Below are positions 35,236-43,894 of a stretch of 64,000 bases of DNA, in pieces. This DNA comes from Verrucomicrobiia bacterium DG1235. GTDB lineage: Bacteria > Verrucomicrobiota > Verrucomicrobiia > Opitutales > Opitutaceae. The position numbers and the translations under genes were made by a program. Location of the stretch: NCBI GenBank assembly GCA_000155695.1, contig DS990592.1:124001-188000 (forward strand), read 5' to 3'. Each line of letters opens with the position of its first letter. The first letter of the stretch is position 1. The notes under the pieces were generated by a model that was not told the DNA's origin, ran no database searches, and was given only the letters and a program-made list of their open reading frames with translations.

Positions 35236-37227
35236 TTACAGTTCGATGCGGTAGAGGACGGAGCTGAGGGCGGGGGCGTTGATGCCGCCGCCGATGTCGG
35301 CGGTGGTTTCGATTGCGTCGACTTGGCGTTCTTTTCCGGGCGCGTTGCGGGCGCGGTGGTCGGGACCGGTGATGGTCCAGACGGTGGCGGATTCTGGTAG
35401 TTCGATGCCAGCTAGACTGAGATCGAGCGTTGCGGATCCCTCGGTGGGATTGACGACGCTGACGGTGAGGATTTTGCCGTCTTCGGATTTGGAAGCGGCG
35501 ACGTCGAGGTGTCCGTAGGCGTCTACGGGTACTTCGACTGGGATGGGCTGCCACTGGGCTCGGTAGAGCTTGAGGACGATGCCTGTAGTGGCGAATTCGG
35601 CTTCTGTCTTGGAAGTCTTGATACAGCCGATGACGTTTACGGTCTGGGCGTAATTGGCGATCTGGATGAGGTCGCTCTGGCGGTAGAATTCGTGGAGGGC
35701 GACGACGGTGCCGAGGGCGTCCTTGAGGTCGTAGACGCAGCCGAGTTCGCCGTATTCGTATTGGCGGTGCCAGTAGTTCCACTCGTCCATGGCGATGGGC
35801 ATGGTTTCGCCGTTTAGCTCTTTGATGGTGGGCTGGAGGCGTCGGTGCTCGTCGGTGATGCGGCGTATTTGGTCGCGCATGAGGACGACGTGTTCGAGTA
35901 CGGGGATCTCGCCGGTTTCGGTCCATGGGGTCTGGCCGGAGTAGAAGTGTTCGGAGAGCATTTCCATATGGTCGGATGAACCTTCCATCATGCCGACGGA
36001 CCAGAGCTTGTTGGCTGCGACTTGGTCGGGGTCGTAGCCGGTGTTGATCTGGTCTACGGCTCCGACGCCGATGAGGACGAGATCGTCGTCGGCGGCGCGC
36101 ATGGCGTCTACGACTTCGTTGTGCTTGAGAATGTAGTGGTTGAGCTGCATGAAGCCGAGCTGCCATGGGCCCCACATTTCGTTGCCGACGCACCAGTACT
36201 TGACGTCGTAGGGCTCGTAGTTGCCGTTGTCGACGCGCCATTGGCCGCCGATGGTGTCGCCGTTTGCGTTGCAGTACTCGACCCATTGGGCGGCGGAGTA
36301 GGCGTCGCCGAAGCCGGTGTTGGCGGCGATGGTGGGCTCGGTGTTAATCTCGCGGCAGAAGTCGATGAATTCGTCGGTGCCGAAGTCGTTGTGCTCTACG
36401 CCTGTCCAGGCCGGGTTTTTACGAGGGGGGCGGCGGTCGCGGTCGCCGATGCCGTCGCGCCAGTTGTAGCCTGACACGAAGTTGCCGCCTGGCCAGCGGT
36501 AGATGGGGGCGTCGAGTTCCTTGAGGAGTTCGAGGGTGTCGGCCCGCATGCCGCGAATGTTGTCTTCCGGCATGATGGAGAGGGTGCCGATGTAGGCTTC
36601 GCCTGACTCGACTTCGACGGAGAGGGAGGCTTCGAGGCTATCGGACTTGGCGGTAAAGGTGTAGGGAAATTTCTGGTACGCTCCCTCGCGGACGGTGAAG
36701 GTTTCGCTCTGGGACTGCTTGCCCTTACGATTGGTTGCGAAGGAGACCTTGACGACGGAGCGTTCTTGGCCGGCGTTTTTGAGCCAGATGTAGCCGTCGT
36801 ATGCTTTTCCGGATACGGTGGCGAGATCGTTTTGGCGAATGCCGGAACCTGCTGCGAGCTTTGGCGTGTGTTCGCCGACGAAGGAGTCTTCGGCGACCAT
36901 GGCGACGCCGGAGGCCTGGCCGAGGATCTCCCAGGGGGAGGCTCCTACGACAGGAAAGTCGGAGTCTTGGAGGGACTTGTAGGGGTCGTAGTCTTCGGTG
37001 ACTGGGAAGTAGAATTTTCTGTCTTCGAGCATTTCGGCCCAGATGCCTCCGTAGACGCAGCGTCCGAGGTGCTCGATGAATTGGCCGTAGATGAAGGGGT
37101 TGATCTCTTCGCCGGTTTGGTCGAGATCGAGAGTGACAGCGGTCTCGGTTTCGTGGTGCGCTGAGTAGGTCATGGAAGCAATGGAGGCCGCTCCTAGGGC
37201 CAGAAGGGTTTTGCTGGTACGTTTCAT
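35236..37227 (-). CDS. Secreted GH51 alpha-L-arabinofuranosidase
   Basis: This 663-residue protein has a signal peptide (about 1-22). The GH51 architecture follows: INPFIYGQFIEHLGRCVYGGIWAE at the start of the catalytic region, a carbohydrate-binding-like insert near 90-215, RWPGGNFVSGYNWRDGIG, the acid/base Glu349 in WCVGNEMWG, the nucleophile Glu482 in IAMDEWNYWH, and a C-terminal beta domain. It releases terminal L-arabinofuranose from arabinan or arabinoxylan outside the cytoplasm. It is divergent from the sugar ABC transporter across a 223-base region that holds an operator-like palindrome. That region gives the pair joint control with araBAD. Confidence 0.94.
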   Translation of the reverse strand: MKRTSKTLLALGAASIASMTYSAHHETETAVTLDLDQTGEEINPFIYGQFIEHLGRCVYGGIWAEMLEDRKFYFPVTEDYDPYKSLQDSDFPVVGASPWEILGQASGVAMVAEDSFVGEHTPKLAAGSGIRQNDLATVSGKAYDGYIWLKNAGQERSVVKVSFATNRKGKQSQSETFTVREGAYQKFPYTFTAKSDSLEASLSVEVESGEAYIGTLSIMPEDNIRGMRADTLELLKELDAPIYRWPGGNFVSGYNWRDGIGDRDRRPPRKNPAWTGVEHNDFGTDEFIDFCREINTEPTIAANTGFGDAYSAAQWVEYCNANGDTIGGQWRVDNGNYEPYDVKYWCVGNEMWGPWQLGFMQLNHYILKHNEVVDAMRAADDDLVLIGVGAVDQINTGYDPDQVAANKLWSVGMMEGSSDHMEMLSEHFYSGQTPWTETGEIPVLEHVVLMRDQIRRITDEHRRLQPTIKELNGETMPIAMDEWNYWHRQYEYGELGCVYDLKDALGTVVALHEFYRQSDLIQIANYAQTVNVIGCIKTSKTEAEFATTGIVLKLYRAQWQPIPVEVPVDAYGHLDVAASKSEDGKILTVSVVNPTEGSATLDLSLAGIELPESATVWTITGPDHRARNAPGKERQVDAIETTADIGGGINAPALSSVLYRIEL

Positions 37228-37332
37228 GTAGGGTTGTTGGTTTAGTGGGTACTGGGTAAAGTGTCAGGCACGGGGTGTCTTCTGACTCTCTTATGGTGAA
37301 AAGGAAGGTTTGCGCCGCCAATTTCAGATATA

Positions 37333-37345
37333 CTTTACTGTTAAG
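37333..37345. promoter_or_regulatory. Operator-like site in the GH51/ytfQ divergent region
   Basis: CTTTACTGTTAAG matches the palindrome CTTAACGGTTAAG in front of araB at 11 of 13 positions. It lies between the GH51 start (105 bases away) and the binding-protein start (105 bases away), central to both promoters. Confidence 0.5.
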
Positions 37346-37450
37346 TAACTATCGGATTGGATGGACAGATGGGCCGCAGCAAGGTTCTTTGGTCTCTGCC
37401 GCTGATCGCGGCGTTTTACCCTTCCAAATCGAAACCCTGATCTATCTGAA

Positions 37451-38458
37451 ATGAAGTTATCCCATTATTGTCGCGAATTTTTGAAGTGTGTCGTTTTACC
37501 TGTTGGATTGGCCGCGTCCGCGCTGCTTGCGGGCTGTGGCGGCGGAGGCGAGGAGTCTGCGTCCTCTGCGGAGCAGACGGGTCTTTCCGGCAAGAAGATT
37601 GGCTTCGCGCAGACGGGAGCCGAGAGCGTTTGGCGCACGGCTCACACTGATTCGATCAAGAGCGAGGCTGAGAAGCGCGGCGTGGACCTGAAGTTTTCTT
37701 CTGGAGAGGGGAAGCAGGAGAATCAGATACGGGCGGTGCGCTCCTTCATCGCTCAGGGGGTGGACTTGATCATGATCGCTCCGATCGTGGAAACGGGTTG
37801 GGATCCGGTTTTGAAGGAGGCCAAGCGCGCTCGCATTCCGGTGGTTCTGTTGGATCGCCGTGTTGATACGACGGATACAAGTTTGTTCGAGACTTTCCTC
37901 GGTTCCGATTTTGTGGAAGAAGGTCGTTTGGCCGGTCAATGGATGGTGGACAACGTGAAGGGGGATGCGGTGAAGATCGTAGAGATGCAGGGCACGCCTG
38001 GCTCGGCTCCGGCGATCGACCGACAAAAAGGGTTTGTGGAGGTGGTGAATGCGAATTCTCGTTTTCAGATCATCGAGTCTCAGAGCGCGAATTTCCGCCG
38101 TGCGGACGGGAAGGACTTGATGGAGTCTCTTTTGAAGAAGCACAAGGACATCGACGTGCTGTATGCGCATAACGATGACATGGCCTTTGGCGCGATCCAG
38201 GCGATCGAGGCAGCTGGTTTGAAGCCCGGAGAGGACATCGTGATCATCTCGGTCGACGCTATCAAGGAGGCATTTTCGATGATCATCGCGGGCAAGATCA
38301 ATTGTACGGTCGAGTGTTCGCCGCTGCTGGGTCCACTTGCGTTTGACGTGGCGGAAAAGATTTTAGCTGGCGAGGAAGTGGAACGGAAGATCGTGATGAA
38401 GGATGAGGTCTTTGACGCGACGAACGCGGCCGCGAATATCGACTCTCGCATGTATTAA
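37451..38458 (+). CDS. ytfQ: Sugar ABC transporter substrate-binding lipoprotein (YtfQ-like)
   Basis: This 335-residue protein has a lipoprotein signal with lipobox LLAGC (Cys at about residue 29) followed by a glycine-rich linker. The mature type I periplasmic-binding fold has KKIGFAQTGAESVWRTAHTDSIKSEA, GVDLIMIAPIVETGWDPVLKEAK, VVLLDRRVDTTD, LYAHNDDMAFGAIQAIEAAG, and VIISVDAIKEAF. ESVWR and the DRRVDT region resemble YtfQ, the galactofuranose binding protein of E. coli. In this setting the ligand is more likely L-arabinofuranose or arabino-oligosaccharide. It is the first gene of a four-gene importer. Confidence 0.9.
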   Translation: MKLSHYCREFLKCVVLPVGLAASALLAGCGGGGEESASSAEQTGLSGKKIGFAQTGAESVWRTAHTDSIKSEAEKRGVDLKFSSGEGKQENQIRAVRSFIAQGVDLIMIAPIVETGWDPVLKEAKRARIPVVLLDRRVDTTDTSLFETFLGSDFVEEGRLAGQWMVDNVKGDAVKIVEMQGTPGSAPAIDRQKGFVEVVNANSRFQIIESQSANFRRADGKDLMESLLKKHKDIDVLYAHNDDMAFGAIQAIEAAGLKPGEDIVIISVDAIKEAFSMIIAGKINCTVECSPLLGPLAFDVAEKILAGEEVERKIVMKDEVFDATNAAANIDSRMY

Positions 38459-38512
38459 TCATTCGAGACCGCCTGACAAATTCATGCCTGCGTATCCTTG
38501 TTCGATTATCGG

Positions 38513-38579
38513 CTAAAAACTCATTTGCTCACGTCACCGTACCCTCCGGGTACGGCTCGGATCGCAGCCTAAGTTTTTA
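38513..38579 (+). promoter_or_regulatory. Extended intergenic hairpin between the binding-protein and ATPase genes
   Basis: CCGTACCC (38537-38544) pairs with GGGTACGG (38548-38555), and an outer TAAAAACT (38514-38521) pairs with AGTTTTTA (38572-38579). There is no T run directly after the inner stem. Hairpins after binding-protein genes commonly stabilise the upstream mRNA so that the binding protein is made in excess; this role is inferred. Confidence 0.5.
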
Positions 38580-38657
38580 ACTCGAAATAGTACTTTGGCT
38601 ACTTGGCAGCAATTTGCCAGACGGTCTTTTGGAGAGAATTTTGAAGCCCTTGAATTA

Positions 38658-40175
38658 ATGACAACTGAGACAATACTTCGAGTAACGGGGCTGCGGAAGC
38701 AGTTTGGGCCTGTGAAGGCGCTTGATGGCGTATCCCTCGAGGTGCGAGCGGGCGAGATTCATTCCTTGCTGGGCGAGAATGGAGCTGGGAAGTCGACGAC
38801 GATCAAGTGCATCACGGGAGCCTACAAGGCTGATGCTGGCGAGGTGCTTCTGGATGGTGTGGCGATCTCTCCGCAGAGTCCGCGGGAGGCGGAGCAGCTG
38901 GGGATCGGCACGGTTTATCAGGAGGTGAACTTGTTGCCGAATCTGAGTGTGGTGGAGAACATCGCGCTCGGTCGGATGAAGACGGGTTTTCTGGGCCGGA
39001 TCGATTGGAAGCATTCGCGCGTCCGAGCGAAAGCGGCTCTCGACAAGCTAGGCGTGTCTATCGATTTGGACGAAAAGCTTTCGGCCTTGCCGGTGGCACT
39101 GCAGCAGATGGTGGCTTTGGCTCGGGCCTTGGATGTGGATTCCAAGGTGTTGATTCTGGACGAGCCGACGGCGAGTTTGGATGAGAAGGAAGTGGAGAGC
39201 TTGTTTCAGGTGATGAACCGTTTGCGCGAGAGCGGGATTGGGATTGTATTCATTACCCACTTTTTGGAGCAGGTGTTCCGGATGAGCGATCGCATGACTA
39301 TCTTGCGCAACGGCAAGTACGTGGCGACGCGCGAGGCAAAAGGGCTTTCACGCGAAGCCTTGCTGCAGGATATGCTGGGAAAGGCTTTTGAGGAGATGCA
39401 GGGACGTCCCGGGAATTTGAATACGTTTTCCGAGGGCTTGTCGGGGAAGGAGAACCGTCTGGTTGTCAATGGGCTGGGGGCTCCCGGCAAGATCAAGCGT
39501 CTCGATTTGAAGCTGAAGCCCGGCGAAGTGGTCGGCTTGGCTGGTTTGCTCGGTTCGGGGCGTACGGAGTGCGCTCGGCTCGTGTTTGGAATAGACGGCG
39601 CGACTGGCGGCTCGATCGAACTCGACGGCAAGGCGATCAGGCAGGGGCATCCACGTACTTCGATCGACGAGGGAATCATGCTCGCGTCCGAGGATCGAAA
39701 GACGGAGGGGATATTTCCGAACCTGACGGTGCGCGAGAATATGGTGGTGGCCTTACAGACGAGGCGGGGCTTTTTTAAGCCGATTTCGAAGGAGGAGGGT
39801 GATCGGATCGCCCGGAAGTATATCGATGCGTTTAAGATCAAGACGTCGGGACCTGAGGCGAAGATCAGCGAATTGTCTGGAGGGAATCAGCAGAAGGTGC
39901 TTTTGGCTCGCTGGCTAGCGGCGGAGCCGAAGGCCTTGATTTTGGATGAGCCGACGCGCGGGATCGATATCGGCGCGCGTGCGGAGATCGAGAAGTTGAT
40001 TGAGTCTCTGAGCCGCGAGGGTTTGAGCATTTTGATGATTTCTTCCGAGATGGACGAGGAGGTCCGCTGCTGTCATCGCGTGCTGATCTTACGGGACCGG
40101 GAGGTGATTGGAGAATTGAGCGGCGACGATGTTTCGGAGTCGGAGATCGTGAAGCTGATCGCAGCTCACGCGTAG
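38658..40175 (+). CDS. ytfR: Sugar ABC transporter ATP-binding protein with two ATPase domains (YtfR-like)
   Basis: This 505-residue protein starts at the ATG at 38658; a longer TTG-started frame runs through the intergenic hairpin region. The first domain has Walker A GENGAGKSTT, YQEVNLLPNLSVVENI, a degenerate signature LPVALQQMVALARAL and Walker B VLILDEPTASLD. The second has the usual altered loop LLGSGRTE, LASEDRKTEGIFPNL, signature LSGGNQQKVLLARWL and ALILDEPTRGID. This is the RbsA/MglA/YtfR layout. It powers uptake of the furanose sugar together with the two permeases that follow. Confidence 0.94.
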   Translation: MTTETILRVTGLRKQFGPVKALDGVSLEVRAGEIHSLLGENGAGKSTTIKCITGAYKADAGEVLLDGVAISPQSPREAEQLGIGTVYQEVNLLPNLSVVENIALGRMKTGFLGRIDWKHSRVRAKAALDKLGVSIDLDEKLSALPVALQQMVALARALDVDSKVLILDEPTASLDEKEVESLFQVMNRLRESGIGIVFITHFLEQVFRMSDRMTILRNGKYVATREAKGLSREALLQDMLGKAFEEMQGRPGNLNTFSEGLSGKENRLVVNGLGAPGKIKRLDLKLKPGEVVGLAGLLGSGRTECARLVFGIDGATGGSIELDGKAIRQGHPRTSIDEGIMLASEDRKTEGIFPNLTVRENMVVALQTRRGFFKPISKEEGDRIARKYIDAFKIKTSGPEAKISELSGGNQQKVLLARWLAAEPKALILDEPTRGIDIGARAEIEKLIESLSREGLSILMISSEMDEEVRCCHRVLILRDREVIGELSGDDVSESEIVKLIAAHA

Positions 40176-40191
40176 TGAATTTAGTGATACG

Positions 40192-41202
40192 ATGAGCACA
40201 GTGAGCAAACGAAACTGGCGGGAGAATCCGCTGATATGGCCGACGGCGGGCTTGGCTTTAGTCGTGGCCTTCAATCTGTTTTTTGGGGCGGAATTTTTCT
40301 CGATCAGCATCCAGGACGGGCACCTCTACGGGAACTTGGTAGATATCTTGAGCCAAGGCGCTCGGGTGATGCTTCTTTCCTTGGGGATGACTTTGGTGAT
40401 CGCGACCGGGGGTGTGGACCTGTCGGTCGGCGCTGTTATGGCGATTGCGGGAGCGTTGGTGGCGGCTTTGGTCGAGCGTGCGGGACTTGGCTTTTTCGTG
40501 GCGTTTCCGGCGGCGATGGCGGTATCGATGCTTTTAGGGGTCTTTAACGGATCGCTTGTCGTTTTTGCGCGGATACAGCCAATTATCGCGACTTTGATTT
40601 TGATGGTCGCGGGTCGTGGCGTGGCTCAGTTGATCACTACGAGCGACGTGATAATCTTCGAGGATCCTGTATTGGAATTCATGGGGCAGGGTTACCTGCT
40701 CGGGATTCCTTTTTCGCTTTGGCTGGTGGCTGCGATTTTCGTGGGGATGGTGTTGTTGATTCGCAAGACGGCGATTGGACTTCTCATCGAAGCGGTGGGC
40801 GACAATGAGAACGCGAGTCGATTCAGCGGGATTAACGCTAGCCAGCTGAAGCTGATTGTGTATGGCGTTTGCGGATTGTTGGCGGGCTTGGCCGGCGTGC
40901 TTGAAGCGGCTTCCTTGAGCGCGGCGGATCCGATCAAGTCCGGTGAGCTGCGAGAGCTCGACGCGATCTTTGCGGTGGTGATTGGCGGAACAGCTTTGAC
41001 CGGGGGACGTTTTCTGCTGCTAGGCTCGATTCTCGGGGCGATCTTGCTGCAGGCACTAACGGTGACGCTGTACAATGTAGGGGTGCCAGCGGCGGTGGCT
41101 CCTGTGCCGAAGGCCATAGTGATCGTAGCGGTCTGTTTGCTGCAGGCTCCAAGGTTTAGAACTCAGATCTCCAAGATCGTAGGATTGAGGAGGGGCAAGT
41201 AA
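40192..41202 (+). CDS. ytfT: Sugar ABC transporter permease (YtfT-like)
   Basis: This 336-residue membrane protein has about eight to ten helices of the BPD_transp_2 type. It contains LSLGMTLVIATGGVDLSVGAVMAIAG near residue 65, QPIIATLILMVAGRGVAQL, EAVGDNENASRFSGINASQLKLIVY (cytoplasmic coupling region) and FAVVIGGTALTGGRFLLLGSILGA. It begins 16 bases after the ATPase gene, and its stop codon overlaps the ATG of the next permease (TAATG). The two permeases are expected to form a heterodimer. Confidence 0.93.
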   Translation: MSTVSKRNWRENPLIWPTAGLALVVAFNLFFGAEFFSISIQDGHLYGNLVDILSQGARVMLLSLGMTLVIATGGVDLSVGAVMAIAGALVAALVERAGLGFFVAFPAAMAVSMLLGVFNGSLVVFARIQPIIATLILMVAGRGVAQLITTSDVIIFEDPVLEFMGQGYLLGIPFSLWLVAAIFVGMVLLIRKTAIGLLIEAVGDNENASRFSGINASQLKLIVYGVCGLLAGLAGVLEAASLSAADPIKSGELRELDAIFAVVIGGTALTGGRFLLLGSILGAILLQALTVTLYNVGVPAAVAPVPKAIVIVAVCLLQAPRFRTQISKIVGLRRGK

Positions 41203-42164
41203 TGAAATTTTCACTACAACGAAATCCACTGGCGGCGACGATAGGCGTCTTGCTGCTGCTTTATGGCTTTGCCTCTAGTTATTACGATGGCTTTTTCTCG
41301 CTTCGCATCATTGCGAATTTGTTTACGGATAGCTCGTTTCTCGGCGTATCGGCTTTGGGCATGACGGTGGTGATTCTCTCGCGCGGCATCGATCTTTCTG
41401 TCGGTTCCGTAATGGGCTTCACGACGGTGTTCGTGGCTCACCTGGTGATGGTCGAAGGCTTGCCGACGCCGGTAGCTTGGGGGCTAGCTCTCATAGTCGG
41501 AACTCTATTCGGAGCGTTTATGGGTTGGCTGATCGTAGCCTATGATTTGCCGGCGTTTTTGGTGACGCTTGCGGGATTGTTTTTCGCGAAGGGAATGGGC
41601 TATGTGGTGAGCGATGTATCGATCGGGATTCGCGATTCGTTCTACGACGCGATTCTTGATTTCAGCATACAGATCGGACCTGGCGCGTATTTGGGAGCGG
41701 GAGCATTGAGCTTTATCGTGTTTTTCTTCGTGGTTTTATACCTGCTTAAGTGGAGTCGATTCGGGCGCTATGTCTACGCGGTTGGCGGCGGCGAGGATTC
41801 GGCTCGACTGATGGGCTTGCCGGTGAATGGCGTGAAGATTGGCGTCTATGCGTTCAATGGTTTTTGTTCGGCCTTTGCGGGGATTTTGATGACGCTTTAT
41901 ATGAGCAGCGGGAATCCGCTTTTCGGTGTTGGTCTCGAGCTCGAAGTGATCGCGGCTGTTGTGGTTGGCGGAACTTTGCTTAGCGGCGGTGTTGGCGGAG
42001 CGACGGGAACTTTGCTCGGCGTGCTGACCTTGGCGTTGATCCAGGGCATCATGAATTACGATGGGCGATTCCTTCCGGCGGTGCGGCCGATATCGGTAGG
42101 GGCTTTGCTTCTCGTGTTTATTCTGATCCAGCGGTTTTTGGTGCGCGGGAAAGAGGAGAGCTAG
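41202..42164 (+). CDS. yjfF: Sugar ABC transporter permease (YjfF-like)
   Basis: This 320-residue BPD_transp_2 permease has LGMTVVILSRGIDLSVGSVMGFTTV, TPVAWGLALIVGTLFGAFMGWL, YAVGGGEDSARLMGLPVNGVKIGVYAFNGF and VVGGTLLSGGVGGATGTLLGV. It overlaps the preceding permease by one base and is the last gene of the importer. Its stop codon shares CTAG with the stop of the convergent FG-GAP gene, so there is no intergenic space for a terminator between them. Confidence 0.93.
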   Translation: MKFSLQRNPLAATIGVLLLLYGFASSYYDGFFSLRIIANLFTDSSFLGVSALGMTVVILSRGIDLSVGSVMGFTTVFVAHLVMVEGLPTPVAWGLALIVGTLFGAFMGWLIVAYDLPAFLVTLAGLFFAKGMGYVVSDVSIGIRDSFYDAILDFSIQIGPGAYLGAGALSFIVFFFVVLYLLKWSRFGRYVYAVGGGEDSARLMGLPVNGVKIGVYAFNGFCSAFAGILMTLYMSSGNPLFGVGLELEVIAAVVVGGTLLSGGVGGATGTLLGVLTLALIQGIMNYDGRFLPAVRPISVGALLLVFILIQRFLVRGKEES

Positions 42165-43753
42165 CGGGTCTGGTTTTTCAGGATGAGGAAGGCCTCTCCC
42201 GTTTTTGTGAGCTTCTCGTATTGGGCTTTGTAGTGCGACATGCCGAGAGGGGTGTAGGCCCCGCCCAGGGCGATGTCCGGATCTCCGTCGCCATCGATAT
42301 CGCCGGCGTCCATTGTCATCCAGCGGCCTTGGTTTAGGGTTTCGTCTGAGGAGGGGGCGAAGGAGAGGTTTCCTTGGTTTTCGAGGTAGACGAAGTTTTC
42401 AGGACGACTAGAGGCGAAGTCCGGGTAGTAGGCGATAGCGGCGATATCTAGGTCGCCGTCGAGGTCGAAGTCGGCTGCTTTGGCGATGAAGGCGCCTTGC
42501 ATGGGATAGAAGTAGCTTTGGAGGAAGGAACCGTCCTCTTGTGCGAGAAGAATGCGGAGGCCGTGGTGGTTCTTGAGGGTATTGTAGGGGTCGGAATCAA
42601 CGTTGTCGCCGTTGACGACGAGGAGGTCGGCGCGTCCGTCTGCGTTGAAGTCTTGAATCTCGAAATAGGTGTGTCCCATGCCTGGGTGGGTTTGGAAGAT
42701 GAGTCGGTCGGAGAAGGCGCCGTCGCCGCGGTTTGTGAGGATGTGGAGACCTTCGCGGGCGTTACCGAAGAGGGCGGCGACGTCGAGGAGTCCATCCTGG
42801 TTGAAGTCGTGGGCTTGGGCTTTGACGGCTCCTGGGAGTTCGACGAGGGGGCGTTCGGTGTAGGAGTCGCCTTCGGACCAGAAGGAGGAGAGTCGACCGA
42901 CGGCGGTGCCGAAGCCGCTGGTGATGAGCTCGGGGATTTGGTCGCCGTCGAGGTCGGCGAGTTCGAGGTCGGCGAGTCGGTGTAGTTGTTCTATAATTAC
43001 GTGAGAGTCGCCGGTTTTCTGATCGTAGCGGGTGATGAATCCGGGGCGGCCAATCATGTCGGTGCCGCGTACATCTCCGATGGAGGCGATGAAGGTGGTC
43101 TGGCCGTGGAATGCGATATCGACCGGAGTTATGGGGGTGGGGAGACGGATTGGGAGGCCTTTGCGGCGTCCGTTAGGATCGAAGATGGAGAGGGTGTTTT
43201 GTCCGCTGTCGCCGAGGTAGAGCTCTTGGGTATCCGGCTTTATGCGGGTGAGGGTGGTGAAGGCGCTCGGCAGGCGGTTGCGTGGTTTTTGGATTTCGAA
43301 TTGATCGAGGGTCCAGTTGATTTCCGGTTTTGCGGGAGGGGGGAGGGGAACTTCGGGGGCGGTTTCCAGGTAGTAGAATTTGAGGTCTGCCCACTCCTCT
43401 TCGGTGATGAGCTGGCCGGCGGGCAGAATGTTGAAGTGCTGGTGGACTTGGCGGCGTTGTTGGCTGACTTTGGCGAAGCCCGGCATTTGTTCGAAGTACT
43501 CCTGGTCGCGGATACCGAGAAGGAGGCCCATGTCCCCGAGCATTATTTGCCAGCTGCGTTTCGGTAGGATGGATGGGTCGGGCTGGAGGTGGCAGATGGC
43601 GCAGCGATTGGCGAGAGCGGCTCCCTGGTCGAGGCGAGCTTGGTAGGCGAGTTGTTCGTTTCGCTCGGACTTTTGTGCGTACCAGAATATGGCGGCTGCT
43701 GTAGCGACGATCGCACTGAGGGAGAAGGTAGCGGTTTTAGCGAGAGGTCCCAT
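42161..43753 (-). CDS. Membrane-anchored c-type heme protein with FG-GAP/VCBS repeats
   Basis: This 530-residue protein has an uncleaved-looking N-terminal helix (about 6-25), then one c-type heme motif, RCAICHLQPDPS (CxxCH near residue 51). A beta-propeller of FG-GAP/VCBS repeats follows, with the calcium-binding DxDxDG pattern in DLDGDQIPEL, DFNQDGLLDV, DFNADGRADL, DFDLDGDLDI and DIDGDGDPDI. Such proteins are frequent in Planctomycetes and Verrucomicrobia and are thought to act at the cell surface or periplasm, perhaps in electron transfer tied to glycan oxidation; no function is established. It is a single gene, convergent with the sugar importer. Confidence 0.85.
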   Translation of the reverse strand: MGPLAKTATFSLSAIVATAAAIFWYAQKSERNEQLAYQARLDQGAALANRCAICHLQPDPSILPKRSWQIMLGDMGLLLGIRDQEYFEQMPGFAKVSQQRRQVHQHFNILPAGQLITEEEWADLKFYYLETAPEVPLPPPAKPEINWTLDQFEIQKPRNRLPSAFTTLTRIKPDTQELYLGDSGQNTLSIFDPNGRRKGLPIRLPTPITPVDIAFHGQTTFIASIGDVRGTDMIGRPGFITRYDQKTGDSHVIIEQLHRLADLELADLDGDQIPELITSGFGTAVGRLSSFWSEGDSYTERPLVELPGAVKAQAHDFNQDGLLDVAALFGNAREGLHILTNRGDGAFSDRLIFQTHPGMGHTYFEIQDFNADGRADLLVVNGDNVDSDPYNTLKNHHGLRILLAQEDGSFLQSYFYPMQGAFIAKAADFDLDGDLDIAAIAYYPDFASSRPENFVYLENQGNLSFAPSSDETLNQGRWMTMDAGDIDGDGDPDIALGGAYTPLGMSHYKAQYEKLTKTGEAFLILKNQTR

Positions 43754-43834
43754 GCTTGGAGGTTTGGTGAGACTTGTGAACAGGAGTTCGCCGGCTTAGG
43801 CAAAGGTCTTTTTTTATGTGATTGGTGTAGGTAT

Positions 43835-43866
43835 AAAAAAAGGACGAACCCGTATGGGTCCGTCCT
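43835..43866 (-). terminator. Terminator of ovoA
   Basis: On the minus strand AGGACGGACCC pairs with GGGTTCGTCCT around ATAC (43841-43866), with one wobble. T residues follow at 43841-43835. It starts about 30 bases after the ovoA stop codon. Confidence 0.88.
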
Positions 43867-43894
43867 GAAAGTTTGGATGCGTTTACGCGCTCTC

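Noticed and set aside
35225-36286. Long minus-strand frame (353 codons) in another frame of the GH51 gene, rich in Arg and Pro
   Set aside because: It lies wholly inside the GH51 gene, has an Arg/His/Pro composition typical of a shifted frame in GC-rich DNA, and has no motif.
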